Notes: generated from the sequence alone by a model not told the origin. A stretch of DNA of 64,000 bases from Treponema succinifaciens DSM 2489 (GCF_000195275.1 NC_015385.1:868001-932000), one strand, 5' to 3'; numbered from the stretch's first letter, positions 1 to 9,901 are shown. A program made the numbers and translations.

Positions 1-2
1 CA

Positions 3-437
3 ATTGGTTTTTCTGTTTTGACTTTTAGAAATTCAGTTTTTGAAATTTATTTTGTTGTTGTGCTTTTTGTCTTTTTAGGTTTTATAAAAAAAAGAACTTT
101 GAAAATTTTTCCGTCTGTTCTTTTGATTTTTTTTATTGTATTTTTTTCTTTGTTTTCTCCGCATGGAAAAATTCTATTTTCTTTTGGGAAATTAAATATA
201 ACTTTGGGAGCTTTGAATTTGGGACTTGCAAAAGCAGGTCGGCTTTGTGGCTTTGTTTTTATATCGCAGTTTGTAATTTCAAAAAATATTTTTTTTCATG
301 GCAGAGCCGGAAAGTTTTTTTCTAATGTCATGTCTTATTTTTCAAAATTGACAGAAACAAAAATCCGGCTGAAAAAAGAAAATTTTATTTCTCAAATTGA
401 CAGCCGGCTTTGCAAAGTTTGGCAAAATGAAATTTAA
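3..437 (+). CDS. Hydrophobic membrane protein, 5' end outside window (unassigned)
   Basis: The frame is open to the left edge, so the N-terminus is missing; a TTG at 18 is the first start-like codon but need not be the real one. The visible ~145 residues carry two hydrophobic stretches (about residues 8-22 and 30-46), a third weaker one near 78-90, and a basic tail. The GALNLGLAKAGRLCGFV stretch vaguely recalls energy-coupling (EcfT/CbiQ-type) transmembrane proteins, but I cannot confirm that. Its stop codon overlaps the stop of the convergent M24 peptidase gene (434-437), so there is no spacer between them. Function unassigned. Confidence 0.55.
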   Translation: MGFSVLTFRNSVFEIYFVVVLFVFLGFIKKRTLKIFPSVLLIFFIVFFSLFSPHGKILFSFGKLNITLGALNLGLAKAGRLCGFVFISQFVISKNIFFHGRAGKFFSNVMSYFSKLTETKIRLKKENFISQIDSRLCKVWQNEI

Positions 438-1567
438 ATTCTAAAAATTTCTGAGTGCGTTAAAACTTCATTGCCAGTTTCTGTTATTAGAATGTCATTT
501 TCAAGACGAGTTCCGCCAAGCGTTTTGTCGTAAAGACCAGGTTCAAGTGTTATGATATTTCCAGCCTTAAAAACATCATTTTCATTTGCTCTCATGCTTA
601 CAAACGGCTCTTCGTGAATTTCAAGGCCTGTTCCGTGTCCAAGTCCGTGAGGCATAACTCTGTTTATTTTTGCGAAAATTTCATCAGCCTTTTTTACTGC
701 GCGTGAAATTTTTTCGTTCGGTATATAAAGTTTTTTACATTCATCCGCGGCTTCTTGCACGGCTTTTAAAAGCTTTTCTTGTTCCTTTGAAAGCGGACTT
801 TTTGCAATTGTGATTGTGCAGTCGCTTGCGTAGCCCTCATAGCAAACTCCATAGTCCAAAATTGACAATCCCTGAGTTCCCCAGTTTCCTTGCGTGTATC
901 CCGGAAAAGCGTGGATTGCAAAGCTTCGCTCTGGTCCTGCGGCGAGCGTGTCAAAACTTGTGCGTTCTGCGCCTTTTATTCTTAGTTCTCGTTCTGCAAA
1001 AAGCGCAACATCGGTTTCAGTTTTTATTTTTCCTTGGCGCAAATTTTCCACGATGATTTTTGTCATTTCATCTGTAATTGCGGCGGCTTTTTTTGTGCAG
1101 GAAATTTCATAGTTGTCTTTTATGGCGCGAAGTGATTTTACAAAGTCATGCGCAGAATTTTCTTCAGCGCAGATTTTAAAGTTTTCAAGTTTTTCTGAAT
1201 ATTTTTTAAACTGAATGTATGGTGTTTCTGGAGAAATGCAGACTTTTGATTTTTTTTCAGAAATGGATGAAGTTAAAATTTCTTTTGAGGCATTTATATA
1301 GCTTCTTTTAAATTTTTCAGAAGGGATTATTTCATCTGCAAATGCTTTGTCTTTTGCTAAATTTTCATCCCACGGAATTAAAAAAGATTTTCCGCTGTCC
1401 AAAATAATTAAAGATGCGTCGCTTGGATGTCCGCAAAGATAACGCACGGCAACATCTCTTCGTTGTTCAGAATCTTCAAAAATTGCCGCCTTGATATTGT
1501 TTTGCTTTAAATACTCGCTGACTTTTTTCCGCCTGTCTTCATAAATTTGTTTTAAATTAAAATTCAT
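434..1567 (-). CDS. Xaa-Pro aminopeptidase-type M24 metallopeptidase
   Basis: A 377-residue cytosolic peptidase predicted to release N-terminal residues preceding proline. The N-terminal creatinase-like domain covers about residues 1-135 and the pita-bread catalytic domain about 150-370. All five metal ligands are visible: D238 (ILDYG), D249 (YASDC), H311 (GLGHGTG), E342 (LEPG) and E356 (RLEND), the usual two-metal set. H219 in IHAFPGY fits the substrate-site histidine. Length is normal for PepP/PepQ-like proteins. The 3' end overlaps the convergent upstream gene. Whether it prefers Xaa-Pro dipeptides or longer peptides cannot be read from the sequence. Confidence 0.93.
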   Translation of the reverse strand: MNFNLKQIYEDRRKKVSEYLKQNNIKAAIFEDSEQRRDVAVRYLCGHPSDASLIILDSGKSFLIPWDENLAKDKAFADEIIPSEKFKRSYINASKEILTSSISEKKSKVCISPETPYIQFKKYSEKLENFKICAEENSAHDFVKSLRAIKDNYEISCTKKAAAITDEMTKIIVENLRQGKIKTETDVALFAERELRIKGAERTSFDTLAAGPERSFAIHAFPGYTQGNWGTQGLSILDYGVCYEGYASDCTITIAKSPLSKEQEKLLKAVQEAADECKKLYIPNEKISRAVKKADEIFAKINRVMPHGLGHGTGLEIHEEPFVSMRANENDVFKAGNIITLEPGLYDKTLGGTRLENDILITETGNEVLTHSEIFRI

Positions 1568-1585
1568 TTTTCCTTCCCTGAAATT

Positions 1586-3196
1586 TTATTTTTGCTTTGA
1601 AATTTTTTCAAATGCTGTTTTTAAAAGTGAATCTTTTGAAATAAAAAGGAGCGCAAGTCCTATTGCTCCGAAAATTGCCGCAGTTATAAAAATAGGAATT
1701 CCTTGTGAAATGATTCTTGGATTTCTGCTGAAAAATTTAATGAAATAATTTTTTGTCAAAACGACAGGAACAACTGCAATTACAGAAAATGCTGCGATTT
1801 TTATTGCATACAAAACTGCAAGTTTTAAAATGTTTCCAACGTGAATTGATTTTGTTTTTCTTAAAAATATAAAAAGCATCAATGTATTTGCCGCGCTTGC
1901 AATTGTGAGAGCCAGCGCAATTCCTTTTCCTTTAAATTTAATTGAAAGAATTGAAGCCAGCGCAATGTTCACGGCGAAATTTATAAGCCCTGCGATTGTG
2001 GGGCTTTTTGTGTTTTGCTGAGCGTAAAATGCCGGGGAAACAATTCTGTTTACGGCAATAAAAAAAAGTCCCGCGATGTGAAAGTTAAAAACTTCAACAG
2101 TCATCTTGGTTGATTCAGAATTGAATTTTCCGCCTGCAAAAATCAGCGTGATAATATTTTCGCCCATCGCAAGTGAATAAAATGTTACCGGAATTGCAAT
2201 CAGCGCCATGATTTTTATTGACTGGATCAAAAGCGAATTGAAATTTTCCCACAGATTTTTTTTTGCAAAACCAGTCAAATCCGGAAGAATTACAGTTCCG
2301 ATTGTTACAGCGCAAATTCCCAAAATCAATTCCTGAAGCCTGAGCGAATATTGAAGGCTTGAAACGATTCCTTCTCCTGCGCGCGCCGCCAGTGCCGAAG
2401 ACACAATGTCGTTTATCTGGTAGCCCGCCATTCCGATTATCGTCGGACCAATCAGTGCAAAAACTTTTTTGCTTCCTTCATTTGAAAATGCTTTTTTTAA
2501 ATTTACAAAAGTTATTTTCCAGTTGTTTTTTAAAACGAACGGAAGCTGAAAAAGAGCCTGAATTGTTCCACCGGAAATTACGCCGATTGCCATTGCTCTT
2601 GCAGGATTTGCCGTAAAGCGCGAAAGAATGAATGTTGATGAAATTACAATTATATTGAAAAGAATCGGAGTGAATCCTGACGGCGAAAATATTTTAAGTC
2701 CGTTTAAAATTCCCTGAAAAAAAGCCGCCACGGAAATTACAAAAAGATACGGAAACATTATCCTTGTCAAGACAACTGCTTCTTCCATTGAATTTTTATC
2801 AGCATAAAAAATCCGCAGAATGAGCGGCGCAAAAATAATTCCGGCGATTACAAAAATTGATGTCAGGAAAACAACCAGCGTAAAAGTTGCGCTTATAAAA
2901 TCCTGCGTTTTTTGTTTTCCTTCTGAAGTTCCGCATTCTTCAAGATGATTTTTAAAAGTCGGAATAAACGCCACGGAAATTGAATTTTCAGCAAAAAGCC
3001 TGCGGAAAAGATTCGGAATCATAAAGGCAATTCCAAATGCGTCTGAAAAAGCTGAAGTTCCTAAAAAGCGTGCTTTTGTCATTTCCCTTGCGAGTCCAAG
3101 CACTCTTGAAACCAATGTAAGCATTGAAAGTGAAATTCCTTTTGCTAAAAGTGAATTTTGCGCATTTTTTTCTTTATTTTTTTGAGAAGTAGACAT
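1586..3196 (-). CDS. murJ: Lipid II flippase MurJ (MviN family)
   Basis: An integral membrane protein of about 536 residues with the MATE-like MOP-superfamily fold, predicted to flip lipid II for peptidoglycan synthesis. The N-terminus carries the MurJ signature (SMLTLVSRVLGLAREM, then FGIAFMIPNLFRRLFAE), followed by some 14 hydrophobic helices. A longer reading frame reaches 3265, but I chose the ATG at 3196 because the upstream 23 residues do not resemble the family and the family homology begins just after MSTSQKNKEKN. The gene diverges from the cyclase at 3279 with an 82-bp intergenic region. Confidence 0.93.
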   Translation of the reverse strand: MSTSQKNKEKNAQNSLLAKGISLSMLTLVSRVLGLAREMTKARFLGTSAFSDAFGIAFMIPNLFRRLFAENSISVAFIPTFKNHLEECGTSEGKQKTQDFISATFTLVVFLTSIFVIAGIIFAPLILRIFYADKNSMEEAVVLTRIMFPYLFVISVAAFFQGILNGLKIFSPSGFTPILFNIIVISSTFILSRFTANPARAMAIGVISGGTIQALFQLPFVLKNNWKITFVNLKKAFSNEGSKKVFALIGPTIIGMAGYQINDIVSSALAARAGEGIVSSLQYSLRLQELILGICAVTIGTVILPDLTGFAKKNLWENFNSLLIQSIKIMALIAIPVTFYSLAMGENIITLIFAGGKFNSESTKMTVEVFNFHIAGLFFIAVNRIVSPAFYAQQNTKSPTIAGLINFAVNIALASILSIKFKGKGIALALTIASAANTLMLFIFLRKTKSIHVGNILKLAVLYAIKIAAFSVIAVVPVVLTKNYFIKFFSRNPRIISQGIPIFITAAIFGAIGLALLFISKDSLLKTAFEKISKQK

Positions 3197-3278
3197 ATAA
3201 TATATAGAATAATCCGCTTGATAAAATAAAGCAATTAGTAAAGGATTATTTTTAAAGGAGAGCAACGGGAGGAAAATT

Positions 3279-5009
3279 TTGAAGACTGGAAAACGTCATT
3301 TAAAGTTTTTTCAATATGTTGGCGACACTCCGATTGTTCCTACAAAATTGAAAATAATTATTTTCTTTGTGGCAATGCTTTTGCTTTCCACTTTTTCAAC
3401 AAATCTTGTTGCGATTATGCTTTCACAAAGAAAAACAATTCAGCTTTCAAATATTGTGCTTGTTGATAAACTTACGGAACTTTACAATGTTGCAAACAGC
3501 CAGAAGCAAATTGAAGCTTATTCGCAGGACACGCAAACTTCAATTGATTCAATTGCTCAAAGCGCGAAAAACGGTTTTGCGAAAGATGAAAAAAACAGCG
3601 TTGCGCTCGGCGTGAATCCAGATGGTTCTCTTTTATTTTTTTCGACTCCAAATGAAGAGTTAAAATGGGAACGCTTTACAGACAAAGACTGCATCGGAAT
3701 GATGGAAAATTCTGAAACACACGAAGGTTCCGTTTCTTTTATTTCTCCTGATGGCGATGAATATTTTGGAGTCTACAAATATCATCCGGACTGGCTCACT
3801 TATATAATCCGTGCGAACCGCCGCTCCGATACGAACCGCGCGATGTATCAGGTTTTGTGGATTACAGTTGTGCTTGTTCTTATAATGTCAGCGTTTTTCA
3901 TTCTTATGGGAACAAAAATTCTTGACGGGCTTCTTTCAAATATCAATAAATTTTCAACTCAGCTTTACAAAATGCAGCAGGATAAGAAACTTAATCTTAT
4001 TGACATTTCAGAATCTCCGAACGACGACATTACTTATCTTGCCGCAAACTTCAATTCGCTTTCTTCTACAATAACAAATCTTCTTCAGATTTTCCAAAAG
4101 TTTGTTCCTGAGAATGTTGTGCGTAAGGCGCATGAAGAGCAGTTTATCCGTTTGGAAGGAAGCCAGCGCGAGCTTACAATTCTTTTCAGCGATATAAAAA
4201 GTTTTACTTACCGAACTGAAGTTTTGGGAAACGATATCATCGGGCTCTTGAACGTTCATTATGATTCGGTTATCAGGAAAGTCAGCGAAAACAATGGAAT
4301 TATCGGCTCGATTATTGGAGACGCGATTCTTGCAAGCTACGGAATTGAAGAGCACGTTGAAACAAACAAATCTTATGATGCAATAAAAACCGCATGGGAA
4401 ATTACGGCTGTCACTTCGGAACTCAGAAAGAAAATGTCAGACCGCCGCGCTATTCTTGAAAAGGAACGTCCGCTTACAGAAAGCGAGGATCGCATTTATC
4501 AGGCTGTAATGCTTGATGTTGGCGTTGGAATTGACGGCGGAAATGTTTTTTACGGAAACATCGGTTCTTCAAAGCGAATGGCAAACACCGTAATTGGCGA
4601 CAATGTAAACTCCGCTTCAAGACTGGAAGGGCTTACAAGAATTTACAAAGTTCCAGTGATTGTAAGTTCGTATATTATGGAAGAAACTCTTAGCAACAAT
4701 GAGGCTGCCTCACGCTATAAATTTTACGAGATTGATACAGTTCAAGTCAAAGGAAAAACTAAAGGCGTGAAAATTTATTTCCCGCTTGACAAAGAATGTT
4801 CTCTTGAAGAATGGAAGTTTGAATACCTTGACGAGAAATTTAAAATTTTCGAATGCGGACTAAAAGCTTATTATGACGGCGACTGGAAAACTGCAAGAGC
4901 TGAATTTAAAAAATCCGGCCTGGATGTTGCAAAAGTTTTCCTTGAAAGAATCGGAATGAAATCTTCACCAGAAGACTGGAGTGGAATATGGACAATGACG
5001 ACAAAATAA
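3279..5009 (+). CDS. Membrane-bound class III adenylate/guanylate cyclase
   Basis: 576 residues, starting at a TTG preceded by a strong GGGAGG-type ribosome site. Layout: transmembrane helix about 25-47, extracytoplasmic sensor region 48-190, second helix about 193-214, a HAMP-like linker, then a class III cyclase domain about 295-500. Metal-binding aspartates are D305 (LFSDIKSF) and D348 (IIGDAIL); the transition-state Asn/Arg pair lies in DNVNSASRLE (N444, R448). These support catalytic activity making a cyclic nucleotide, probably cAMP. The next gene starts inside its last codons (22-bp overlap), so translation is probably coupled. Confidence 0.9.
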   Translation: MKTGKRHLKFFQYVGDTPIVPTKLKIIIFFVAMLLLSTFSTNLVAIMLSQRKTIQLSNIVLVDKLTELYNVANSQKQIEAYSQDTQTSIDSIAQSAKNGFAKDEKNSVALGVNPDGSLLFFSTPNEELKWERFTDKDCIGMMENSETHEGSVSFISPDGDEYFGVYKYHPDWLTYIIRANRRSDTNRAMYQVLWITVVLVLIMSAFFILMGTKILDGLLSNINKFSTQLYKMQQDKKLNLIDISESPNDDITYLAANFNSLSSTITNLLQIFQKFVPENVVRKAHEEQFIRLEGSQRELTILFSDIKSFTYRTEVLGNDIIGLLNVHYDSVIRKVSENNGIIGSIIGDAILASYGIEEHVETNKSYDAIKTAWEITAVTSELRKKMSDRRAILEKERPLTESEDRIYQAVMLDVGVGIDGGNVFYGNIGSSKRMANTVIGDNVNSASRLEGLTRIYKVPVIVSSYIMEETLSNNEAASRYKFYEIDTVQVKGKTKGVKIYFPLDKECSLEEWKFEYLDEKFKIFECGLKAYYDGDWKTARAEFKKSGLDVAKVFLERIGMKSSPEDWSGIWTMTTK

Positions 5010-6487
5010 ATTCAATGGTTCCTGCGGCTGCAAATGTTCACAAGGAAGTTGCGCTTCTTCTTGAAAATGAACTCAACAGAATTGCAATGGACAACAAGCG
5101 TGAATCTTTCAGCATAGAAGATGAATTTTCAAAGACAAAGAAAAACAGCTTTTCATTCATGTGGCAAAATATGTGGCTTAGGCTTCTTATTTGCTTTGGA
5201 GTTGTTTTTGCGATTACAGTTTTCCTTGTGCTTTTTGTTTCAAATTCAAACAGAGAAATAAAAGTTGAAGTAAGCGAATTTAAAAGTTTGAATCTTGCAA
5301 GCTTGCTGAACAAAGTAAACGATATTGACCAGAAAATCCACGAGATTGAAAATGCTAAAAAAGCAATTGAAGAGCAGCGCAATGCGGAAATCGAGCGAAT
5401 CGAAGGAATCCGTGCAGCCGCATTGAAATCACTTGCCGCGTTGAATATTAAAAATAAAACCCGGCGGCTTCAGCAGGAACAGCAGATTGAGCAGACTTAC
5501 AAAGCTGATTTGGCTTCTGTGGAAAAATACAACAAGTTCATCGCAAACTACAACGAAGATTTAAAAATGTACACGGAACAGCGGAATGAATTTGATGCGA
5601 CAAGAGTTCAGGAAGCGGAAAAACAAAAGGCGATTATAAACAGTGAGCGTTTTTTGCATGAAAAGGAAAAGGAAAAAATAATCAATGATTATGAAGCCCG
5701 CCTTGAAGATTCAAGAAATCTTTTAAAGCAGACTCAGGCTGAAGATTTAAAGCGTCAGGAAGAACTTCTTGCGTTTACAATAAATCAGTATGATCCGCCG
5801 ATTCCAAAAGACAGTGCGGATGCAAAGACTCTTGTAAAAGTTGCAGAAAATTTCACTGATGAATACACAGGACCTGTTTACGAGGATATTGAAATTCCTG
5901 TTTCCGAAGATGCGTCCGAAGACTTCAAGGATGTGTTTGAAATTCAAAGAGATTTATACGATTCAATTGAAAAAATTTCAGAGCTTTTGGATCAGCTTCC
6001 GTTTAAAGATGAAAATGCGGTTGCTTCGTTTGTTCGCTCGATGAAGCGTTATGCTTACACTGCCGGAAATCAAATTTCAGTTGCAAGTGTTTCAGAAGTC
6101 AACAGGCTGATTGCGGAAAAAAATTCTGTGGAAAATAACTATGAGCGTGTTTCTTCGGATTACAATGATTTCCTTGAAGCGATTTGCTCAGAGCCTTTTG
6201 GAAAAACTTCAGCGAATGGAATTATTGCAAAGCAAGACAGTTTTTCCGGCACAGAAATTTACATTGCCGAATTCAGCCGTAATATTTTCACTAATCCTGA
6301 ATACCGTGATTTTATTTTTCCTTGTTCACTTTGGCGCGGAAAAGACAAAATTGCGATTGGCGAAATTTCTTTGAACGATGACGGAAAATATGTTTTGTCA
6401 AATCTTGCCTTTGGCGGTGGACTAAAAATAAAAACTGGCGACAGAATTATTTTTGGAGAGCCTGTAAATCCCAAAACTAAAAAGTAA
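4988..6487 (+). CDS. Single-pass membrane protein with long coiled coil (conserved treponemal type)
   Basis: 499 residues. A short charged cytoplasmic segment is followed by one transmembrane helix (about 62-84), then a long charged alpha-helical/coiled-coil stretch rich in E, K, Q and R (about 95-260, with IEEQRNAEIERIEGIRAAA-type heptads), a less ordered middle and a compact C-terminal region from about 395. It begins inside the 3' end of the cyclase gene (22-bp overlap), which suggests a two-gene operon and a shared role, perhaps as an envelope partner of the cyclase sensor. I do not recognise a named family, and no catalytic motif is visible. Confidence 0.8.
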   Translation: MDNDDKINSMVPAAANVHKEVALLLENELNRIAMDNKRESFSIEDEFSKTKKNSFSFMWQNMWLRLLICFGVVFAITVFLVLFVSNSNREIKVEVSEFKSLNLASLLNKVNDIDQKIHEIENAKKAIEEQRNAEIERIEGIRAAALKSLAALNIKNKTRRLQQEQQIEQTYKADLASVEKYNKFIANYNEDLKMYTEQRNEFDATRVQEAEKQKAIINSERFLHEKEKEKIINDYEARLEDSRNLLKQTQAEDLKRQEELLAFTINQYDPPIPKDSADAKTLVKVAENFTDEYTGPVYEDIEIPVSEDASEDFKDVFEIQRDLYDSIEKISELLDQLPFKDENAVASFVRSMKRYAYTAGNQISVASVSEVNRLIAEKNSVENNYERVSSDYNDFLEAICSEPFGKTSANGIIAKQDSFSGTEIYIAEFSRNIFTNPEYRDFIFPCSLWRGKDKIAIGEISLNDDGKYVLSNLAFGGGLKIKTGDRIIFGEPVNPKTKK

Positions 6488-6582
6488 TTTAAAATAAAAT
6501 TTTATTTCTTTTGCAGTGAGGCGGCATTTTTTGTTGTTTGCGCTGCATTGTTTTTTTCATAGTTAAAAATTAGGTTGAAAAA

Positions 6583-7392
6583 ATGTCTGATTTAAAAAAC
6601 ACGGAACGCCTTGATAAAATTCTTTCAAACAATGGAATTGGAACGCGTAGGGATGTAAAGCGTCTTATAAGAAGCGGAAAAATTTCTGTAAATAGGATTA
6701 TTGTAAGAGAACCTGAATTTCACGTTGACGGAAGCTCTGATGAAATTCTTGTGGATGGAAAACCTCTTACCGTTGAACAGAATGCCTACTTTATGATGAA
6801 CAAGGCAAGCGGCGCGGTTTGCTCCACAAAATCCGACAGAAGAAAAACTGTTTTTGAATATATTTTCTCGGAAGACAACAGAAAATATCCAGGTGGAAAT
6901 CTTAGCACAGTTGGAAGGCTTGACGCAGATACAGAAGGACTTCTTATCATTACAAGCGACGGAAATTTAATTCACCGGGTTACATTTCCAAAGTATGAAG
7001 TTCCAAAAACATATCTTGTCTATTTGCGCGATTCAGTTGACGATTCAGAAAAACTCAGCTATGAAAAAAAACTTGCAGCCGGAGTTCATATCGAAGCGGA
7101 AGGAAAAGACGGAGAGGCTGACTGTCGCCCTGCCGTAATTGAATGGAAAGAAAAAAATCAGTATCATACCAAAACTAGCGAATGTCCTTCGGAAGTTTGC
7201 TGCCTTACTGTTACGGAAGGCAAATTCCACGAGGTAAAGCGGATTTTCAAAGCCCTTGGAAACGAAGTTGTTTACTTAAAAAGAATAAGAATCAATAATC
7301 TTTTTTTGGACGAAACTTTGAAAGAAGGAAGCTACAGACCGCTCACAAAGGAAGAGATAAGACTTTTAGACGTAGAGGAAAAAAATGACTGA
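6583..7392 (+). CDS. RsuA/RluB-family 16S/23S rRNA pseudouridine synthase
   Basis: 269 residues. An N-terminal S4 RNA-binding domain (about 8-64, RLDKILSNNGIGTRRD) precedes the RsuA-type catalytic domain. The catalytic aspartate is D114 in VGRLDADTEGLLI, the family signature. The closing motif EGKFHEVKRIFKALGNEVVYLKR is also typical. It isomerises a uridine in rRNA to pseudouridine; sequence alone does not separate RsuA from RluB/E/F. Its stop overlaps the start of fhs by 8 bp, implying co-transcription. Confidence 0.9.
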   Translation: MSDLKNTERLDKILSNNGIGTRRDVKRLIRSGKISVNRIIVREPEFHVDGSSDEILVDGKPLTVEQNAYFMMNKASGAVCSTKSDRRKTVFEYIFSEDNRKYPGGNLSTVGRLDADTEGLLIITSDGNLIHRVTFPKYEVPKTYLVYLRDSVDDSEKLSYEKKLAAGVHIEAEGKDGEADCRPAVIEWKEKNQYHTKTSECPSEVCCLTVTEGKFHEVKRIFKALGNEVVYLKRIRINNLFLDETLKEGSYRPLTKEEIRLLDVEEKND

Positions 7393-9064
7393 CATTGAAA
7401 TTGCCCAGAAAAATGTAATGGAGCCGGTTGAAAAAATCGCGGAAAAAATTGGAATTGACCGGGAATCTTTGGAGCTTTACGGAAACTACAAAGCGAAAAT
7501 TTCCTTTGAAAAACTCAATGCCTTGCAGAAAAAAGCGCTTGACTCTTCTTCACGCGGAAAACTTGTCTTGGTTACCGCGATGACTCCGACTGCTGCCGGC
7601 GAAGGAAAATCAACTGTAACAATTGCGCTTGGAGACGGTCTTAGAAAAATCGGAAGAAAATCTGTAATTGCTTTGCGTGAGCCCTCACTTGGCCCTTGCT
7701 TTGGAATAAAAGGCGGAGCTTGCGGCGGCGGATATGCGCAGGTTGTTCCAATGGAAGACATCAATCTTCACTTTACTGGCGACATTCATGCAATCACTGC
7801 TGCAAACAATCTTATGGCGGCTCTTATTGACAATCATATTCAGCAGGGAAATTCTTTGAACATCGATCCTCGCACAATTTCTTGGAAAAGATGTGTGGAC
7901 TTGAATGACCGTTCACTTAGAAATGTGATTGTCGGACTTGGCGGAAAAATCGATGGCGTTCCGCGTGAAAGCCATTTTCAGATTTCAGTTGCAAGCGAAA
8001 TAATGGCGATTGTCTGCCTGTCAAAGACAATTTCAGAATTGAAAGAGCGCATTTCAAAAATTACAATCGGTGCAGACTACAGCAAAAATCCTGTTACATT
8101 CGGAAGTCTTGGCTGCACTGGAGCTGTCGTTGCGCTTTTAAAAGATGCAATCCGCCCGAACTTGGTTCAGACACTTGAAAAAAATCCTGCGTTTATACAT
8201 GGCGGACCTTTTGCGAATATTGCCCACGGATGCAATTCAATCAACGCCACGCTTTGTGCGCTTGCCCTTGGAGACTACGTTGTTACCGAAGCTGGTTTTG
8301 CTGCCGATCTTGGAGCAGAAAAATTCTTTGACATAAAATGCCGCATGAATGGGCTTGTTCTAAATGCCGCTGTAATTGTTGCAACAGTTCGCGCTCTAAA
8401 AATGCACGGCGGTGTTGCAAAAACTGAACTTTCCGCGGAAAATATTCCGGCTGTTGAAATCGGATTTGCAAATCTCAAGGCTCACATTGAGAACATGAAA
8501 AAATTCGGAGTGCCTGTCGCGGTTGCAATTAATAAATTTATTACAGACACTGATTCAGAAATTGCGCTTGTGCAGAAGCTTTGTGCGGAAAGCGGATGCA
8601 GTGCCGTGGTCTGCGAAGGCTGGGAAAAAGGTGGAGCCGGAGCTATTGACCTTGCGCACAAAGTTGTTGAACTCTGCGACTTGACTTTTGAGTTCAAAAA
8701 TATTTATCCGCTTGATATTCCGCTTAAAGAAAAAATTGAAATTCTTGCAAAGGAAATTTACAGGGCTTCTTCTGTTGAATTTGAAGGAAAGGCTTTGAAA
8801 AAACTCAATCAGTTTGAAGAGCAGGGATTTGGCTCGCTTCCAATCTGCATGGCAAAAACCCAGAACTCAATAAGTCATGACAAATCTTTGCAGGGTGCGC
8901 CAAAAGATTATGTGTTCCCAATCCGTGATGTTCAGCTTTATTCCGGAGCGGGATTTGTGGTTGCGTTTGCAGGCGACATCGTTGATATGCCGGGACTTCC
9001 AAAAGCTCCTGCCGCTCTTAATATAGACGTTGATGATGATGGAATAATTTCAGGACTGTTTTAA
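7385..9064 (+). CDS. fhs: Formate-tetrahydrofolate ligase
   Basis: 559 residues, full length for the family. Uses ATP to join formate to tetrahydrofolate, giving 10-formyl-THF for purine synthesis and one-carbon metabolism. The P-loop-like motif MTPTAAGEGKST lies at residues 66-77; other signatures are LREPSLGPCFGIKGGACGGGYAQ (split across 98-120) and FTGDIHAITAANNL. It overlaps the rsuA-like gene by 8 bp. The link to purine synthesis fits the pur genes further along the window, although they are not adjacent. Two inverted repeats follow the stop. Confidence 0.97.
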   Translation: MTDIEIAQKNVMEPVEKIAEKIGIDRESLELYGNYKAKISFEKLNALQKKALDSSSRGKLVLVTAMTPTAAGEGKSTVTIALGDGLRKIGRKSVIALREPSLGPCFGIKGGACGGGYAQVVPMEDINLHFTGDIHAITAANNLMAALIDNHIQQGNSLNIDPRTISWKRCVDLNDRSLRNVIVGLGGKIDGVPRESHFQISVASEIMAIVCLSKTISELKERISKITIGADYSKNPVTFGSLGCTGAVVALLKDAIRPNLVQTLEKNPAFIHGGPFANIAHGCNSINATLCALALGDYVVTEAGFAADLGAEKFFDIKCRMNGLVLNAAVIVATVRALKMHGGVAKTELSAENIPAVEIGFANLKAHIENMKKFGVPVAVAINKFITDTDSEIALVQKLCAESGCSAVVCEGWEKGGAGAIDLAHKVVELCDLTFEFKNIYPLDIPLKEKIEILAKEIYRASSVEFEGKALKKLNQFEEQGFGSLPICMAKTQNSISHDKSLQGAPKDYVFPIRDVQLYSGAGFVVAFAGDIVDMPGLPKAPAALNIDVDDDGIISGLF

Positions 9065-9092
9065 TACGTCTGGTCAAGGCACGCTTACGCTC

Positions 9093-9123
9093 AAAACCTT
9101 AACTCAGCCTTTTTTAAGGTTTT
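9093..9123. terminator. Weak inverted repeat downstream of fhs
   Basis: Arms AAAACCTTAA (9093-9102) and TTAAGGTTTT (9114-9123) form a 10-bp perfect stem shortly after the fhs stop. It is AT-rich, so termination here is uncertain. Confidence 0.4.
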
Positions 9124-9139
9124 GATAAACCCTAAATAA

Positions 9140-9178
9140 AAAAAGCATACTTTGGAAAAAATCCAGAGTATGCTTTTT
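9140..9178. terminator. Bidirectional terminator between fhs and thrH
   Basis: Perfect 12-bp arms AAAAAGCATACT and AGTATGCTTTTT, extended inward by TTGGA/TCCAG, with T runs on both strands. It lies between two convergent genes and can serve both. Confidence 0.85.
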
Positions 9179-9188
9179 GCAAAAATTA

Positions 9189-9794
9189 TTATTTCTTAAG
9201 CTGGATTTTTATTGCGTCAAGAAGCTCATTGTATTCTTCAAACGCCGGAAGTTCTGGATTTTCCGACTTTATTTTGTCTGTGCTTTTAAATAAAAATCCC
9301 GCCTTACTTGCCTTAATCATTCCAAGGTCGTTGTAGCTGTCTCCAGAAGCGATTGTATCGTATCCGATTGCCTGAAGAGCTTTTACTGTTGTTAGCTTGG
9401 AATTTTCGATGCGCATTTTAAATCCTGTGATTTCCCCGGAATCAGAAACTTCAAGTGAGTTGCAGAAAATTGTAGGCTGTCCGAGTTTTTTCATCAGAGG
9501 GGAAGCGAACTGCGTGAATGTGTCGCTGATTATTATTGTCTGGCAGATTGATCTAAGCTCGTCAAGAAATTCTTTTGCGCCTGGAAGCGGATCTATTTTT
9601 TCAATTACTTCCTGAATTTCCTTGAGCCCAAGCTTGTGTTCCTTTAAAATCCCGATTCTCCAGTTCATGAGCTTGTTGTAGTCCGGCTCGTCGCGTGTTG
9701 TACGTGTAAGCTCTGGAATCCCGGAAGCCTTTGCGAATGCAATCCAAATTTCAGGAACAAGAACGCCCTCTAAATCTAAGCATGTAATGTACAT
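9189..9794 (-). CDS. thrH: Phosphoserine phosphatase/homoserine phosphotransferase ThrH (HAD family)
   Basis: 201 residues, full-length ThrH-type HAD hydrolase. Motif I is CLDLEGVLVPE (nucleophile D7; the DLEG form is typical of ThrH), motif II is IIISDTF, and the motif III/IV acidic pair is in SGDSYNDLGM. ThrH can dephosphorylate phosphoserine and move the phosphate to homoserine, linking serine and threonine synthesis. The gene is convergent with fhs and separated by a bidirectional terminator; it diverges from cimA across about 107 bp. Confidence 0.9.
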   Translation of the reverse strand: MYITCLDLEGVLVPEIWIAFAKASGIPELTRTTRDEPDYNKLMNWRIGILKEHKLGLKEIQEVIEKIDPLPGAKEFLDELRSICQTIIISDTFTQFASPLMKKLGQPTIFCNSLEVSDSGEITGFKMRIENSKLTTVKALQAIGYDTIASGDSYNDLGMIKASKAGFLFKSTDKIKSENPELPAFEEYNELLDAIKIQLKK

Positions 9795-9888
9795 AGTTTT
9801 CTCCGAATAAATTTTGCCTTATTTTATCAGAATCGGAATCATTGTGCAATTTTCAAAAAGAACGCTATTAAAAAAAACATATTTCTGA

Positions 9889-9901
9889 TATATTTTCCGC
9901 T
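9889..9901 (+). promoter_or_regulatory. -10 box immediately upstream of cimA, probable leaderless start
   Basis: TATATT at 9889-9894 lies only 7 nt before the cimA ATG (9902) and no Shine-Dalgarno sequence fits in between. Transcription would begin at or next to the start codon. The -35 region is weak. Confidence 0.5.
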